Numbered from the stretch's first letter, positions 35,749 through 44,535 are shown. The stretch is 64,000 nucleotides of DNA from Poriferisodalis sp965231925 (GCA_965231925.1 OZ246894.1:4464001-4528000), one strand, 5' to 3'. Notes: a model not told the origin generated them from the sequence alone. Made by a program: numbers and translations.

Positions 35749-36804
35749 GGCGGACTCCACCGGTGGTTGCGAGTGATCGGTCATGATGACCGGTTGTTCA
35801 ACACAGCAACCACCAGTGGAGGTGTCCAGTATGGCAGCGAGGCTGAGCGCGTTCGAGCGCGCCCGGATTGAGGCGATGAGATCGGCGGGAGCGACCGCTG
35901 TGGACATCGCGGTGGTGCTGGGCCGGCACCCGGCGACGGTCTATCGCGAGCTGGGCCGCTGCGGCGGCCCCAAGGCCGTGTACGACGCGGCGTCAGCGAC
36001 CGCTGACGCGAGCCGCCAGGCGCGGCGGCCCCGGGCATGCAAGCTCGAAGCGGACCCGGTGCTGGCCGCCCAGGTGAAGCGCAGGATGAACCAGCGCTGG
36101 TCGCCGCAGGCGATCAGCGCCGATCTCGCCGGCGAGGGACAGCGGGTATGCGCGGAGACGATCTACCGGGCCGCGTACAGCGGCTGCGGGCTCGGCGCCG
36201 ACGCGTGGAAAGACCTGCCGAGGGGCCGCCGGCGTCGCCGTCCGCGCAGCCGCCACCGCGAAAAAGCCAGCCCGCTGGGGGATTATCGGCCTTTGAGCGA
36301 GCGGCCCCCAGCCGCCGAAGACCGAGACGAGGCGGGCCACTGGGAAGGCGACCTGATCATCGGGGCAGCCAACCGCAGCGCCGCGGCCACCCTGGTGGAG
36401 CGCGTCAGCCGCCACACGCTGGTCGTCGCATTGCCCCACGGCTACACAGCGCCCAACGTCGCCGCCGCGGTCACCGCCGCGTTGGCCCGCCAGCCCGCCC
36501 ATCTGGTGCGCAGCCTCACCTGGGACCAAGGCCGCGAGATGGCCCGCTGGGCCGACATCGAAACCGCGCTCGGCATCGAGGTGTTCTTCTGCGACCCCCA
36601 CAGCCCATGGCAGCGCGGCACCAACGAGCAGACCAACGGGCTGCTGCGACGCTGGCTGCCCAAAGGCACACCGCTGAACCTCAGTCCGCTGCGACTGTCA
36701 GTCATCGAGGACAACCTCAACTGGATGCCCCGCCGACTCCACAACTGGCAATCAGCCGCCGACATCTACACTCAACTCACTCGCAACCACCGATAGAGCT
36801 TGCC
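35749..36804 (+). mobile_element. Complete IS30-family insertion sequence (1056 bp)
   Basis: Imperfect terminal inverted repeats of 28 bp (23 matches) begin GGC at both ends and share CGGTGGTTGCGAGTGA (35761-35776 and, reversed, 36777-36792). The flanks carry the 3-bp direct repeat GAG (35746-35748 and 36805-36807), the size IS30 elements make. It contains one transposase gene and interrupts a helicase gene. A truncated relative lies at about 53036-53540. Confidence 0.93.
35831..36796 (+). CDS. IS30-family transposase
   Basis: 321 aa from ATG 35831, with GGAGG eight bases upstream (an ATG at 35786 gives 336 aa). N-terminal HTH region (SAFERARIEAMRSAGATAV, then VVLGRHPATVYRELGR) and a DDE domain with HWEGDLIIG (first Asp), LTWDQGREMARW (second Asp) and RGTNEQTNGLLRRWLPKG (Glu). 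Length and motifs are intact, so it is probably active. The gene runs opposite to the interrupted helicase. Confidence 0.95.
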   Translation: MAARLSAFERARIEAMRSAGATAVDIAVVLGRHPATVYRELGRCGGPKAVYDAASATADASRQARRPRACKLEADPVLAAQVKRRMNQRWSPQAISADLAGEGQRVCAETIYRAAYSGCGLGADAWKDLPRGRRRRRPRSRHREKASPLGDYRPLSERPPAAEDRDEAGHWEGDLIIGAANRSAAATLVERVSRHTLVVALPHGYTAPNVAAAVTAALARQPAHLVRSLTWDQGREMARWADIETALGIEVFFCDPHSPWQRGTNEQTNGLLRRWLPKGTPLNLSPLRLSVIEDNLNWMPRRLHNWQSAADIYTQLTRNHR

Positions 36805-38093
36805 GAGTCTTCGTGACTACGGCTAATGAAGAAGTCGGCGCGGAGCCGCCGGCCGCTCCAGTCGAAGCTGTGTTCGAATCGGTACGGGATGTCGTGTTCG
36901 AGGAGCGCGTTCGCGATGGCCTTCTGCCCAAAATTTCGAACGCGTTCGCCATTCAGCGTTTCATGGGTGAGGGAACGACGGAACCGAATGAACTCGTCCC
37001 CACTCAGGTGATAGCCGCCGGACTCGATGCGACCCCAGTCGGCCTCAAAATGCGCCAGCATGAGCTCGCGGATACGACCCTGCCGTTGGTCATTGCGTAC
37101 GAATTCGTCGATGACCTGCTGGACCATCTCAGTCAGATGCAACGTGCCGTCGTCCCTGTCGTCGTAGAGCAAACGCTTTCCATCTTTGCGTGGTGGAGCG
37201 AGAGCGTTACCGAGTGCGTGGAACGTCATCACGTGTGGGATGCTGTCGCCCAGTTGGTCTCGCAGTCGGTTCTGCATCTCTTCCGCGGCCGCACGGTTGA
37301 ACGCGAGCAACATGATCTGATGCGGCGGTACGCCGCAGTGCTGCTGCAGAAAGACGGCTCGGGTCGTCAGCACGCGCGTCTTGCCGGATCCCGCTCGCGC
37401 CGTTACCAGCACATTGCCATTGACGGCACCGACCGCCGAGCCTTGCTCCTCGTCGAGATCCAACCCAAGCGCACGTCGTACCCGAAACCCCACAAAACGA
37501 GCCTTTAGCTTCTCGTAGTAGGTGCGCCGTGGAAACCCTGGTGTCCATTGCGTCGCAACGTGACGGTCAATGCCCAGAAAGTCGGTGTCGAGTTCAGAGA
37601 TGATTCGCTCCCTCAGGCGCCGACTGTGCCTGTCCCTGAGTTCCCGTAGTTCTCCCAACTTGACTCGGTCCCGCCTGACTCTTGCCAAACGCTTCGAGGC
37701 ACGCGAGCGCTCGCGCTCAATTTCGGCGACCCGTGCTCGCTCACGTTCGCTCTGAAGGCGCTTCTTCCGGCGGCGCTCTCGCTCGACCTCCTTGATGCGT
37801 TGCCCATCCGATTCAAAGCGGGGTTTGACACCAACACGCATCTGGTGGGCCGTCAACGGGAGCAAGTCCCACTCCGCGCGAGTGAGCAGGCGACGAAGTC
37901 GAAGGAATTGGGAGTCGAAGTGAACCGCGGGTTCAGGCTCGTCAAACTTGATGTTGTCGACGGCGTGGGCCACCTTCTCGGCTAGTTCTGGAGCGGTGCA
38001 GTCCCTGAAGGTCTGAAAGACAAGTTGGTGGAGCGCACGCGCAGCCGCCGCTTCCCGGTGGAGTTCCCGGAGTCGAAGTGGACGCTGACTCAC
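36805..38093 (-). pseudogene. UvrD-type helicase, N-terminal part, interrupted by IS30
   Basis: Starts at GTG 38093, six bases after GGAGG and directly after an in-frame TAA. A long, highly charged coiled-coil-like region (about 95-165, runs of ERERRRKKR) precedes the helicase N-core: Walker A TARAGSGKTRVL (234-239), LLAFNRAAAEEM and VMTFHALGN. It reads into the IS after HED and stops there at SSIGGCE. The peptide is out of contact with Walker B and the C-terminal motifs, so it cannot hydrolyse ATP normally. Original product about 990 aa. Confidence 0.9.
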
Positions 38094-38221
38094 TTAAGTC
38101 CTCCACGTTCCACCAAGAATTGTTGCCGCGGTCGAGACATGTGCAGAATGCCAGAGAATATGAGCATGTCAAATGGCCCGCCGGCGATCGGGCGGTTTCA
38201 GAGGACCGCATCGATGCTGGG

Positions 38222-39511
38222 CTAACCTCGCGATTCGGCCGCTGTGGCGGCGTCGGCGATGGAAGCGACGGCATCGTCGATGACGCCGGGAGTGTGGGCG
38301 AGGCCCACGAAGATCGCCTCGTAGGCACCAGGGGCGAACGCCACGCCACGTGCGAGCAACTCGGCGTGTAGTCGCGCGTAGGCCTGCTCGTCGGTGGTGC
38401 GGGCATCGTCGTAGTCGACCGGCAACCAGCCCGGTTCGGGCCCTGCGCCGCAGTACAAGCCGACGAGCGTGCCTACCTGGCAGACGGCAGCATCGAAGCC
38501 AGCGCCAGCCAGCGCGTCGCGCGCGCCGTCGGCGAACCGGCTGGCCCGCGCTTCCAGCTCTGCATAGGCCGCGGGCGTGAGCCGTTCGAGTGCCGTCAGT
38601 CCTGCTGCGGTCGCCAATGGGTTCCCCGAAAGCGTTCCTGCCTGGTACACGGGACCGGTCGGGGCAAGCGTCTGCATGATCTCGGTGCTGGCGCCGAGGG
38701 CACCGATGGGCAGGCCGCCGCCAATGACCTTGCCAAAGCACGAGATGTCGGGCGTCACGCCGAATCGCTCGGCGGCGCCGCCGCGGCCCAGGCGGAAGCC
38801 GGTGATGACCTCATCGAAGATCAGCAGTGCGCCCGCTTCGTCGCAGGCGGCACGCAGACCCTCCAGGAATCCGGGCACGGGCGGCACCAGGCCCATGTTC
38901 GCTGCCACTGGCTCGACCACGACCGCAGCAACCTGCCCGTCGATTGCGGGCACGACGTTGTAGGGCGCAACCACCGTGTCAGCCACTGCGCTCGGCGGCA
39001 CGCCGGCTGAGCCCGACAGCCCAAGCGTGGCGACGCCGCTGCCGCCGGCGGCCAACAGTGCATCGGCGTGGCCGTGATAGCAGCCAGCGAACTTGACGAT
39101 GCGGGACCGGTCAGTGAATCCCCGTGCCAGCCGCACAGCGGTCATGGTGGCCTCGGTTCCGCTGCTGGTCAGCCGCACCTGCTCGACGCCGGGCGCCGCC
39201 TCGGCGATCAGCTCTGCAAGCAGCACCTCTCGCTGCGTCGGCGCACCGTACGAGGTGCCGTCCGCAGCAGCCTTCGCCACTGCCTCAGTCACGGCCGGGT
39301 GGGCGTGACCCAGGATGATCGCCCCGTAGGACTGCACGAAGTCGAGGTACCGGCGACCCTCGACATCGAAGACGTACGGCCCTTCGGCCCGTGCAACGAA
39401 ATACGGTGTGCCGCCGACCGAGCCGAAAGCCCGCACCGGCGAATTGACACCTCCCGGAATCACCCGCTGGGCAGCTTCGAACAGGTCGGCATTCGTAGGC
39501 GGGTCCGTCAC
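38222..39511 (-). CDS. hemL: Glutamate-1-semialdehyde 2,1-aminomutase
   Basis: 429 aa from GTG 39511. PLP enzyme of the C5 pathway, making 5-aminolevulinate from glutamate 1-semialdehyde. Seen: VIPGGVNSPVRAFGSVGGTP, GAIILGHAHP, the FDEVITGFR motif and the PLP lysine in SCFGKVIGGGLPIGA. It is the last gene of the haem operon, 28 bases after hemD; no strong ribosome-binding site is visible. Confidence 0.95.
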   Translation of the reverse strand: MTDPPTNADLFEAAQRVIPGGVNSPVRAFGSVGGTPYFVARAEGPYVFDVEGRRYLDFVQSYGAIILGHAHPAVTEAVAKAAADGTSYGAPTQREVLLAELIAEAAPGVEQVRLTSSGTEATMTAVRLARGFTDRSRIVKFAGCYHGHADALLAAGGSGVATLGLSGSAGVPPSAVADTVVAPYNVVPAIDGQVAAVVVEPVAANMGLVPPVPGFLEGLRAACDEAGALLIFDEVITGFRLGRGGAAERFGVTPDISCFGKVIGGGLPIGALGASTEIMQTLAPTGPVYQAGTLSGNPLATAAGLTALERLTPAAYAELEARASRFADGARDALAGAGFDAAVCQVGTLVGLYCGAGPEPGWLPVDYDDARTTDEQAYARLHAELLARGVAFAPGAYEAIFVGLAHTPGVIDDAVASIADAATAAESRG

Positions 39512-39539
39512 GGCTCGCAGCGTAGGGGTGCCGATGCGC

Positions 39540-40328
39540 TCAGTCGTTCGCCGGATGGTGTTCCGCGCGCAGCGCCGTCGCGACTGCTTCGACCAGACCT
39601 TCGCTGGAGGGACGGCTGGCGACGGCCGCCACCGGCAGTCCGGCTTCGGCACACGCAGCGGCCGTGGTGTCGCCGATGCAGACCACCTTGGCGCGGATCT
39701 CTCGCTCGCCGATCTGGCTCAGATGGCCCACCACCGCGGACGGTGAGGCGAAGATCACGGCATCCGCTGCAGCCACGTCGGCAATGAGATGGTCGGACAG
39801 CGTGGGCGTGACCGTGCGGTAGGCGCTGACTGCGTCCACGGCCCAGCCGCGCGCTCGCAGGCCGTCGACGAGTTCGGGGCGGGCTTGCGCAGAGTGCGGC
39901 ACAAAGCACGCGTCGCCCGGTTGCGGATCGCCGAAGGCCTCAGCGAGGCCGACCGCGTCGTTCCGGTCGGGCACGAGGTTGGCCGGTCGGTCTAGCTCGG
40001 CCTCGACGCGGGCTGCGGTGGCAGGACCAACGGCCGCGACGCGGATGCGCGCGAAGCGACGGCGCACCCCGCGCCGGTCGGCGCGTGCGAGAGTTGCTGC
40101 GACCGCGTTCGGCGAGGTGAACGCAACCCAGCTGAACTGTTCGAGTCGCAGCAGGGCATCGTCGAGCGGTTGGCCGCCGTCCAGGGGCGGCACCACCGCA
40201 ATGGCCGGAGCGATCACGGGGCGCGCTTGGTGGCTGCGCAGCGCGTCCGCCAGCGGATCGGCCTGGTGCGACGCCCTCGTGACGACAACCGTGCGGTCGG
40301 CGAGTTCGCTGAATTGGCTCTCAGGCAT
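39540..40328 (-). CDS. hemD: Uroporphyrinogen-III synthase
   Basis: 262 aa. The two-lobed fold is suggested by TVVVTRASHQADPL at the start, WVAFTSPNAV in lobe 2 and VIFASPSAVVGHL in the C-terminal part, with GDTTAAACAEAGL. It cyclises hydroxymethylbilane with D-ring inversion. The start overlaps the hemC stop by eight bases. Sequence conservation in this family is low, so context adds support. Confidence 0.9.
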   Translation of the reverse strand: MPESQFSELADRTVVVTRASHQADPLADALRSHQARPVIAPAIAVVPPLDGGQPLDDALLRLEQFSWVAFTSPNAVAATLARADRRGVRRRFARIRVAAVGPATAARVEAELDRPANLVPDRNDAVGLAEAFGDPQPGDACFVPHSAQARPELVDGLRARGWAVDAVSAYRTVTPTLSDHLIADVAAADAVIFASPSAVVGHLSQIGEREIRAKVVCIGDTTAAACAEAGLPVAAVASRPSSEGLVEAVATALRAEHHPAND

Positions 40329-41235
40329 CGTCGCCCAGAGCGGACCACATGGCGGCGTCTGTGCCGGTTCGGGTCATCAGTTCGCGGGCCAACGCCGCGC
40401 CCAGGGAGAGACCGTCGACATCGCTGCCGCTGGTGCGCACGATGGCGCTGCGATCTGGCGTCGCGAGCAGCGCGGTCATGTGGAGGTGCCCCTCGGCGCC
40501 GAGAGTGGCGTGAGCGCCAGTCGGCAGGTCACAACCACCGCCGAGCGTCCGCAAGAAGGAACGCTCGGCATGCACGCAGCGTGTCGTCGCCTGGTCGATG
40601 ATCGCCCCGACTGCGGCGGCGGCTTGCGCGTCGTCGGTTCGGTGCTCGATCGCGATGGCACCCTGCCCGACCTGGGGCACGATCTCGTCGGGGCTGAATC
40701 GCTGCGCGATCTGCCCAGATTCACCGAGACGCTCCAGCGCTGCCGCTGCCACGATCACCGCGTCGATGCCTGGTTCGCTGGCTGTGGCAATGCGACGAGC
40801 CATATTCCCGCGCAATCCGGTGAAGCACAGATCGGGACGCAGTGCAGCCAGTTGGCACTGTCGGCGCTGTGATCCGGTTGCGACAACGCCGCCGTGCCCG
40901 ATTGCATCGAGCTCCAGACCGACCAGCGCATCGCGCACGTCACCTCTCGCCAGGCAGCCTGCCAGCGTCAAGCCGGGAGTCGGGTCCGAGCGCATGTCTT
41001 TCGCGCTGTGCACCGCTGCATCGGCGCGCCCATCGAGTACGGCGGCTTGCACCTCGGTCACAAACACCCCCCTGCCGGACATCTGCGCGATCGGCGTGGA
41101 CAAGTCGAGGTCTCCGCTTGTGCGCACCGGCACGAGCTCAATGTCACCCGAAGATGATCCGCCTGCTGCAAGTGCGGTCGCGACGGCGCGCGCCTGCCAC
41201 GTAGCGAGCGGGCTCGATCGTGTCGCGATCCTCAC
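40321..41235 (-). CDS. hemC: Hydroxymethylbilane synthase (porphobilinogen deaminase)
   Basis: 304 aa from GTG 41235. Seen: RIATRSSPLATWQARAVA, AAVHSAKDMRSDPTPGL, SQRRQCQLAALRPDL and the dipyrromethane-attaching Cys in LGGGCDLPTGAHA. Joins four porphobilinogen molecules. Located 11 bases after hemA. hemB, which supplies its substrate, is not in the window. Confidence 0.95.
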   Translation of the reverse strand: MRIATRSSPLATWQARAVATALAAGGSSSGDIELVPVRTSGDLDLSTPIAQMSGRGVFVTEVQAAVLDGRADAAVHSAKDMRSDPTPGLTLAGCLARGDVRDALVGLELDAIGHGGVVATGSQRRQCQLAALRPDLCFTGLRGNMARRIATASEPGIDAVIVAAAALERLGESGQIAQRFSPDEIVPQVGQGAIAIEHRTDDAQAAAAVGAIIDQATTRCVHAERSFLRTLGGGCDLPTGAHATLGAEGHLHMTALLATPDRSAIVRTSGSDVDGLSLGAALARELMTRTGTDAAMWSALGDDA

Positions 41236-41246
41236 GCGGCCAAGGT

Positions 41247-42506
41247 CTATAAGTCGAAGAGGTCGCGCACCGAGTCCGCGAGCCGGTCGCCCTTGGCTTT
41301 GCCTGCCGCAGTCCGCAGCGCGACGGTGGGCTGATGCAGCAGCTTGTTGACCAGCGCTGCGGTTGCCCGCTCGAGGGCCTCGCGCGCGTCTTCGTCGAGA
41401 TCGGGATGCGCCGCCAGAGCGCGCTCAATCTCGGCTCGGCGGACCGCTTCTGCCTGACCGCGGAGCGATTCGATCAGTGGTGCCATCTCTCGGGCACTGC
41501 GATCGGCCGAGAAGCGCTCTGTCTCGTCGACCAGGATCGACTCGACTGCTGCCACTTCGGCTTGCCGGCGGACGTGTCCGGTATCGGCAAAACGGGACAG
41601 GTCGTCCATGTCGAGGAGGGTGACGCCCGCAAGGCGCGCCACGGCAGGGTCGACATCACGGGGTACGGCGATGTCGACGATCAGCAACGGGCGGCCCGCA
41701 CGCCGCTCGATGACTGCTCCCACGCTGGCGTGGTCGACGATCACCGACGTCGCACCTGTGGATGTCAGCAGCAGATCAACCTCGACCAGGGCGTCCTCCA
41801 GGTTCGCGAGCGGCAGTTGATGGCCGCCTACTCGCGCAGCCAGGGCCTCGGCGTGCGAGGGCGTGCGGTTGGCTACCTGCACGGCTGCGGGGCCGGCCGC
41901 CGCGAGGGCAACGATCATGCCCTCGGCCATTTCGCCGGCACCCACGACGAGCACCCGGGAGCCTTCCAACGTGCCGAGATTGTTCTTGGCCATGCTGACC
42001 GTGGCGTGACTGATCGACGCGGTCCCCCGTGAGATGTCCGTCTCGGTGCGTACACGCTTGCCAGCGCTGACCCCATGCCGGAACAGCTGGTTGAGCACCG
42101 TGCCTGCGGTTCCCTCGGTGCGCGCCGCGTCCCACGCCGTGCGCACCTGACCCAAGATCTCATGCTCTCCCAGCACCGCGGAATCCAGGCCGCTCGTCAC
42201 ACGGAACAGGTGACGGGCCGCATCGTCGTCGTAGTGGACGTAGAGATGGTCGGACAGCTCGGCGGGCGCCGCACCCGACAGGGTGCAGAAAAAGTCGCGC
42301 ACCTCGCCGAAGGCCGCATGGAACCGCTCAGCCACGACGTAGGCCTCGGTGCGGTTGCACGTCGACACGACGACGGCTTCGCTGACGTTCTCGCACGATG
42401 CGAGATCACCAAGTCGTTTCGGCACGTCGGTAGCGGGAACCGTGCAGCGCTCCAATAGCTCAAGCGGAGCGCTGCGATGGCTCACGCCCATGACAACGAT
42501 GGACAC
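41247..42506 (-). CDS. hemA: Glutamyl-tRNA reductase
   Basis: 419 aa from GTG 42506 (VSIVVMGVSHRSAPLELLER). First step of the C5 pathway. Catalytic Cys in VVSTCNRTEAY, then GLDSAVLGEHEILGQVR, NADPH-binding VLVVGAGEMAEGM and the dimer helix at the C-terminus. A run of short leader sequence of 120 bases lies between it and the small membrane-peptide gene. Confidence 0.95.
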   Translation of the reverse strand: MSIVVMGVSHRSAPLELLERCTVPATDVPKRLGDLASCENVSEAVVVSTCNRTEAYVVAERFHAAFGEVRDFFCTLSGAAPAELSDHLYVHYDDDAARHLFRVTSGLDSAVLGEHEILGQVRTAWDAARTEGTAGTVLNQLFRHGVSAGKRVRTETDISRGTASISHATVSMAKNNLGTLEGSRVLVVGAGEMAEGMIVALAAAGPAAVQVANRTPSHAEALAARVGGHQLPLANLEDALVEVDLLLTSTGATSVIVDHASVGAVIERRAGRPLLIVDIAVPRDVDPAVARLAGVTLLDMDDLSRFADTGHVRRQAEVAAVESILVDETERFSADRSAREMAPLIESLRGQAEAVRRAEIERALAAHPDLDEDAREALERATAALVNKLLHQPTVALRTAAGKAKGDRLADSVRDLFDL

Positions 42507-42626
42507 GAGGACTACCCAGGGTTCGGAAATGCGGCCCGCACAGTCTCGCCGGTCCGGCACCCCGTTTCCACGCGATCAGCAAGATTCGGTGCAGAGAGTG
42601 CAATGAAAGATGTGGTCGCGACTCGC

Positions 42627-42716
42627 CTAGTCGAGGGCGACGAGCAGCTGAATCGTGGACGTGAGCAGGATGAGCGCAGTGAGCACCGCCAGCACAATCG
42701 CCGTTCGAGGTCTCAT
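42627..42716 (-). CDS. Putative 29-aa single-helix membrane peptide
   Basis: Begins MRPRTAIVLAVL, continues as one hydrophobic helix (about 6-28) after an Arg-rich start, and ends LVALD. The positive N-terminus and single helix fit a small membrane protein. Its ATG (42716-42714) overlaps, as ATGA, the stop of a relay mini-ORF coming from the SAM transferase gene, which supports real translation. It precedes hemA. Function unknown. Confidence 0.4.
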   Translation of the reverse strand: MRPRTAIVLAVLTALILLTSTIQLLVALD

Positions 42717-42742
42717 GTCACCATCTCATGTCCTGGTCTCAT
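42713..42742 (-). other. Relay mini-ORF b, SAM transferase to membrane peptide (9 aa)
   Basis: Reads MRPGHEMVT. Its ATG (42742-42740) overlaps the stop of relay mini-ORF a (ATGA) and its stop (42715-42713) overlaps the ATG of the 29-aa peptide gene (ATGA). It spans two 13-bp units (26 bp, 2 modulo 3). Confidence 0.4.
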
Positions 42743-42768
42743 GTCCTGGTCTCATGTCCCGATCTCAC
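42739..42768 (-). other. Relay mini-ORF a, after SAM transferase (9 aa)
   Basis: Reads VRSGHETRT. Its GTG (42768-42766) overlaps the SAM transferase stop as GTGA, and its stop (42741-42739) overlaps the next mini-ORF ATG as ATGA. Confidence 0.4.
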
Positions 42769-43589
42769 GTTGCGGGGCGCAGGCGGATCTCCGTGCCTGC
42801 GGCAAAGCCCAGGTGCGCCGCGCTCCCGCCGGCCACAGTCAACTCAAGCAGACCAAAGGGATCATCGGACAGCGCGAGGCTGACCGCGCCGGCTGCGCCC
42901 GCAGGCGCCACCTGGACCGACTGCGCGTTCGCTTCGGCCGGGTGTGAACCGGTTGCGATGGCTGTCCACTCCGCGACCAGGAGATCGCCGAGCGGTGCCA
43001 CCGTCTCGCGGTCGACGTTGAGCTGAATCGTGCCCCAGCGCGTGACCGACAGCACTTCGGCAGTCACGGAACCGTCGTCTTCGACGCGCGGAACCGCAAC
43101 CAGGGACGGCAGCAGCAGCGTCGATTCAATGGGCGAGCCCAGCGCCTCGATCGGCTCACCGGCCGCGAGGCGACCGGCCGCAGGTGCGAGCACGTCACGC
43201 GCCGGGTGAAGCACCGATGGTGGGTCACCGCAGCCGGGAACATCGATGCGGATGGCCATGTCTGCGCCGCCGACGGCCGCTGTTGCCGCCGCCAGCACGC
43301 CGCTGTCTGGGCCCACCAAGATCGACTGGCCGCCGCCGACCGAGACAGCGATGGCGGGCCTGTCCAATCGGCGACCCAATGACGCGAGCACGACCCCAGG
43401 CGCGAGGTGCGGCACGCTGCGCACCAACGTCAGCGCCGCGGTGCGCGAATCGCCCGGATCGATCTCGTGGCACAGGTCGATCACGGCGACGTGGGGAGCG
43501 GCCTGGCGCACGATCGAATGGATGACACCCACCGATTCGTCTGCGGTACCGAGATCACTCAGGAGGGTGACGGTGTCAAAGCCCGTCAC
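42765..43589 (-). CDS. SAM hydroxide adenosyltransferase family protein
   Basis: 274 aa from GTG 43589. The family splits S-adenosylmethionine to adenosine and methionine with water, related to fluorinases. N-terminal domain motifs: TLLSDLGTADESVGVIHSIV (family has LTDFG), IDLCHEIDPGDSRTAALTL; the C-terminal beta-barrel domain has GTIQLNVDRETV. The family's usual Phe/Asp details vary here (SDLG in place of TDFG). The start overlaps the stop of a 53-aa relay ORF from proC. Confidence 0.75.
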   Translation of the reverse strand: MTGFDTVTLLSDLGTADESVGVIHSIVRQAAPHVAVIDLCHEIDPGDSRTAALTLVRSVPHLAPGVVLASLGRRLDRPAIAVSVGGGQSILVGPDSGVLAAATAAVGGADMAIRIDVPGCGDPPSVLHPARDVLAPAAGRLAAGEPIEALGSPIESTLLLPSLVAVPRVEDDGSVTAEVLSVTRWGTIQLNVDRETVAPLGDLLVAEWTAIATGSHPAEANAQSVQVAPAGAAGAVSLALSDDPFGLLELTVAGGSAAHLGFAAGTEIRLRPAT

Positions 43590-43747
43590 GACTGCAGACC
43601 GTCTCGTGGCGACACCCTTATTTCCCGCTCTCGTTCGCTGCGCTCACGGGCCGCTCGGGCCACGGCTTCGCCCTGTGCTTCCCGCTCTAGCTCGCTTCGC
43701 TCGCGGGCCGCTCGGGCCCGGGGCTCAGCCTCTGGGATTCTGATCAC
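43586..43747 (-). other. Relay ORF between proC and SAM transferase (53 aa)
   Basis: GTG (43747-43745) overlaps the proC stop as GTGA; the stop (43588-43586) overlaps the SAM transferase GTG as GTGA. The product is very charged and contains ARAARERSE twice, 19 residues apart, because a 57-bp DNA repeat lies in frame within it. No known domain; predicted helical. Confidence 0.45.
43624..43738. repeat. 57-bp tandem copies of a dispersed GC-rich repeat
   Basis: Copies start at 43624 and 43681 (CCCGCTCT..., then CGGGCCGCTCGGGCC in both). A third related copy lies at 49715-49764 before the phosphatase gene, including GGGGCTGAGCC. It looks like a genome-wide intergenic repeat family rather than a local duplication only. 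Confidence 0.75.
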
Positions 43748-44535
43748 GCTGCGCCGAGTTCGGCGGATCGGCGGGTAGCGGCTTCGATAGCCGCAGCGAA
43801 TGCAGCGCGCACACCGTGACGTTCCAGCTCGCGAAGCCCGGCTGCGGTGGTGCCGCCGGGCGATGTCACGTCGGCTCGCAGATCGGCTGGTGAGCGCCCT
43901 TCGGCCAGCAATGTCGCTGAGCCGAGCAAGGTCTGAATGGCCAGTTCGGTGGCCACGGGACGGCTCAGACCCATGAGGACGCCCGCTTCGATCATCGCTT
44001 CGGCCACAAGGAAGACATACGCCGGACCCGATCCTGACAAGCCAGTCACAGCGTCCATCAGGTGCTCAGAAACGCGCGCGACCTTGCCGACCGACCCGAG
44101 GATCTCGCTGGCCCAGTCAAGGTCGGCATCGGAGGCGTGCTTGTTCGCGCAGATGGCCGCCGCGCCTTCCGACACCAACGCGGGCGTGTTGGGCATGGCG
44201 CGCACGATGGGAGTGCCGCTGCGGGCCGCGCCGCCCAGCGTTGCGAGCGTCACGCCTGCGGCAATGGAGAGGATGCGGTCGGTGCCGGCCGCGGTGACAG
44301 CAGATGCAACAGTCGGGATCACGTCGGGCTTGGTCGCCAGGATGGCACCCGCCGAGGCCGCGATTTCGTCCGTGACGGCGACGCCATAGCGGTCTGCCAG
44401 CTCATCGCGGCGGGCGGGAATCGGCTCTGAGACGCAGATGCTCTGGGCACTGCGGCCCGCGGCGAGCAATCCGCCCAGCAGCGCTTCGCCCATCTTGCCG
44501 CCGCCGACGATCAGCAGATCGATCCTCTCAGCCAT
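43744..44535 (-). CDS. proC: Pyrroline-5-carboxylate reductase
   Basis: 263 aa from ATG 44535. Last step of proline synthesis. NADPH motif LLIVGGGKMGEALLGGLL, IVRAMPNTPALV, and the C-terminal signature GLSGSGPAYVFLVAEAMIEAG with DVTSPGGTTAAGL. Typical length. Upstream is an AT-rich segment and a long inverted repeat. Confidence 0.95.
   Translation of the reverse strand: MAERIDLLIVGGGKMGEALLGGLLAAGRSAQSICVSEPIPARRDELADRYGVAVTDEIAASAGAILATKPDVIPTVASAVTAAGTDRILSIAAGVTLATLGGAARSGTPIVRAMPNTPALVSEGAAAICANKHASDADLDWASEILGSVGKVARVSEHLMDAVTGLSGSGPAYVFLVAEAMIEAGVLMGLSRPVATELAIQTLLGSATLLAEGRSPADLRADVTSPGGTTAAGLRELERHGVRAAFAAAIEAATRRSAELGAA

Larger units (their letters stand above)
42711..42775. repeat. 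13-bp tandem repeat, five units
   Basis: Unit TCTCATGTCCTGG on the plus strand, at 42711, 42724, 42737, 42750 and 42763; the two inner copies are identical and the outer ones differ. On the minus strand each unit contains ACATGAGA (ACGTGAGA in the first), so each repeats an ATGA stop-start overlap between two genes. Confidence 0.9.
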
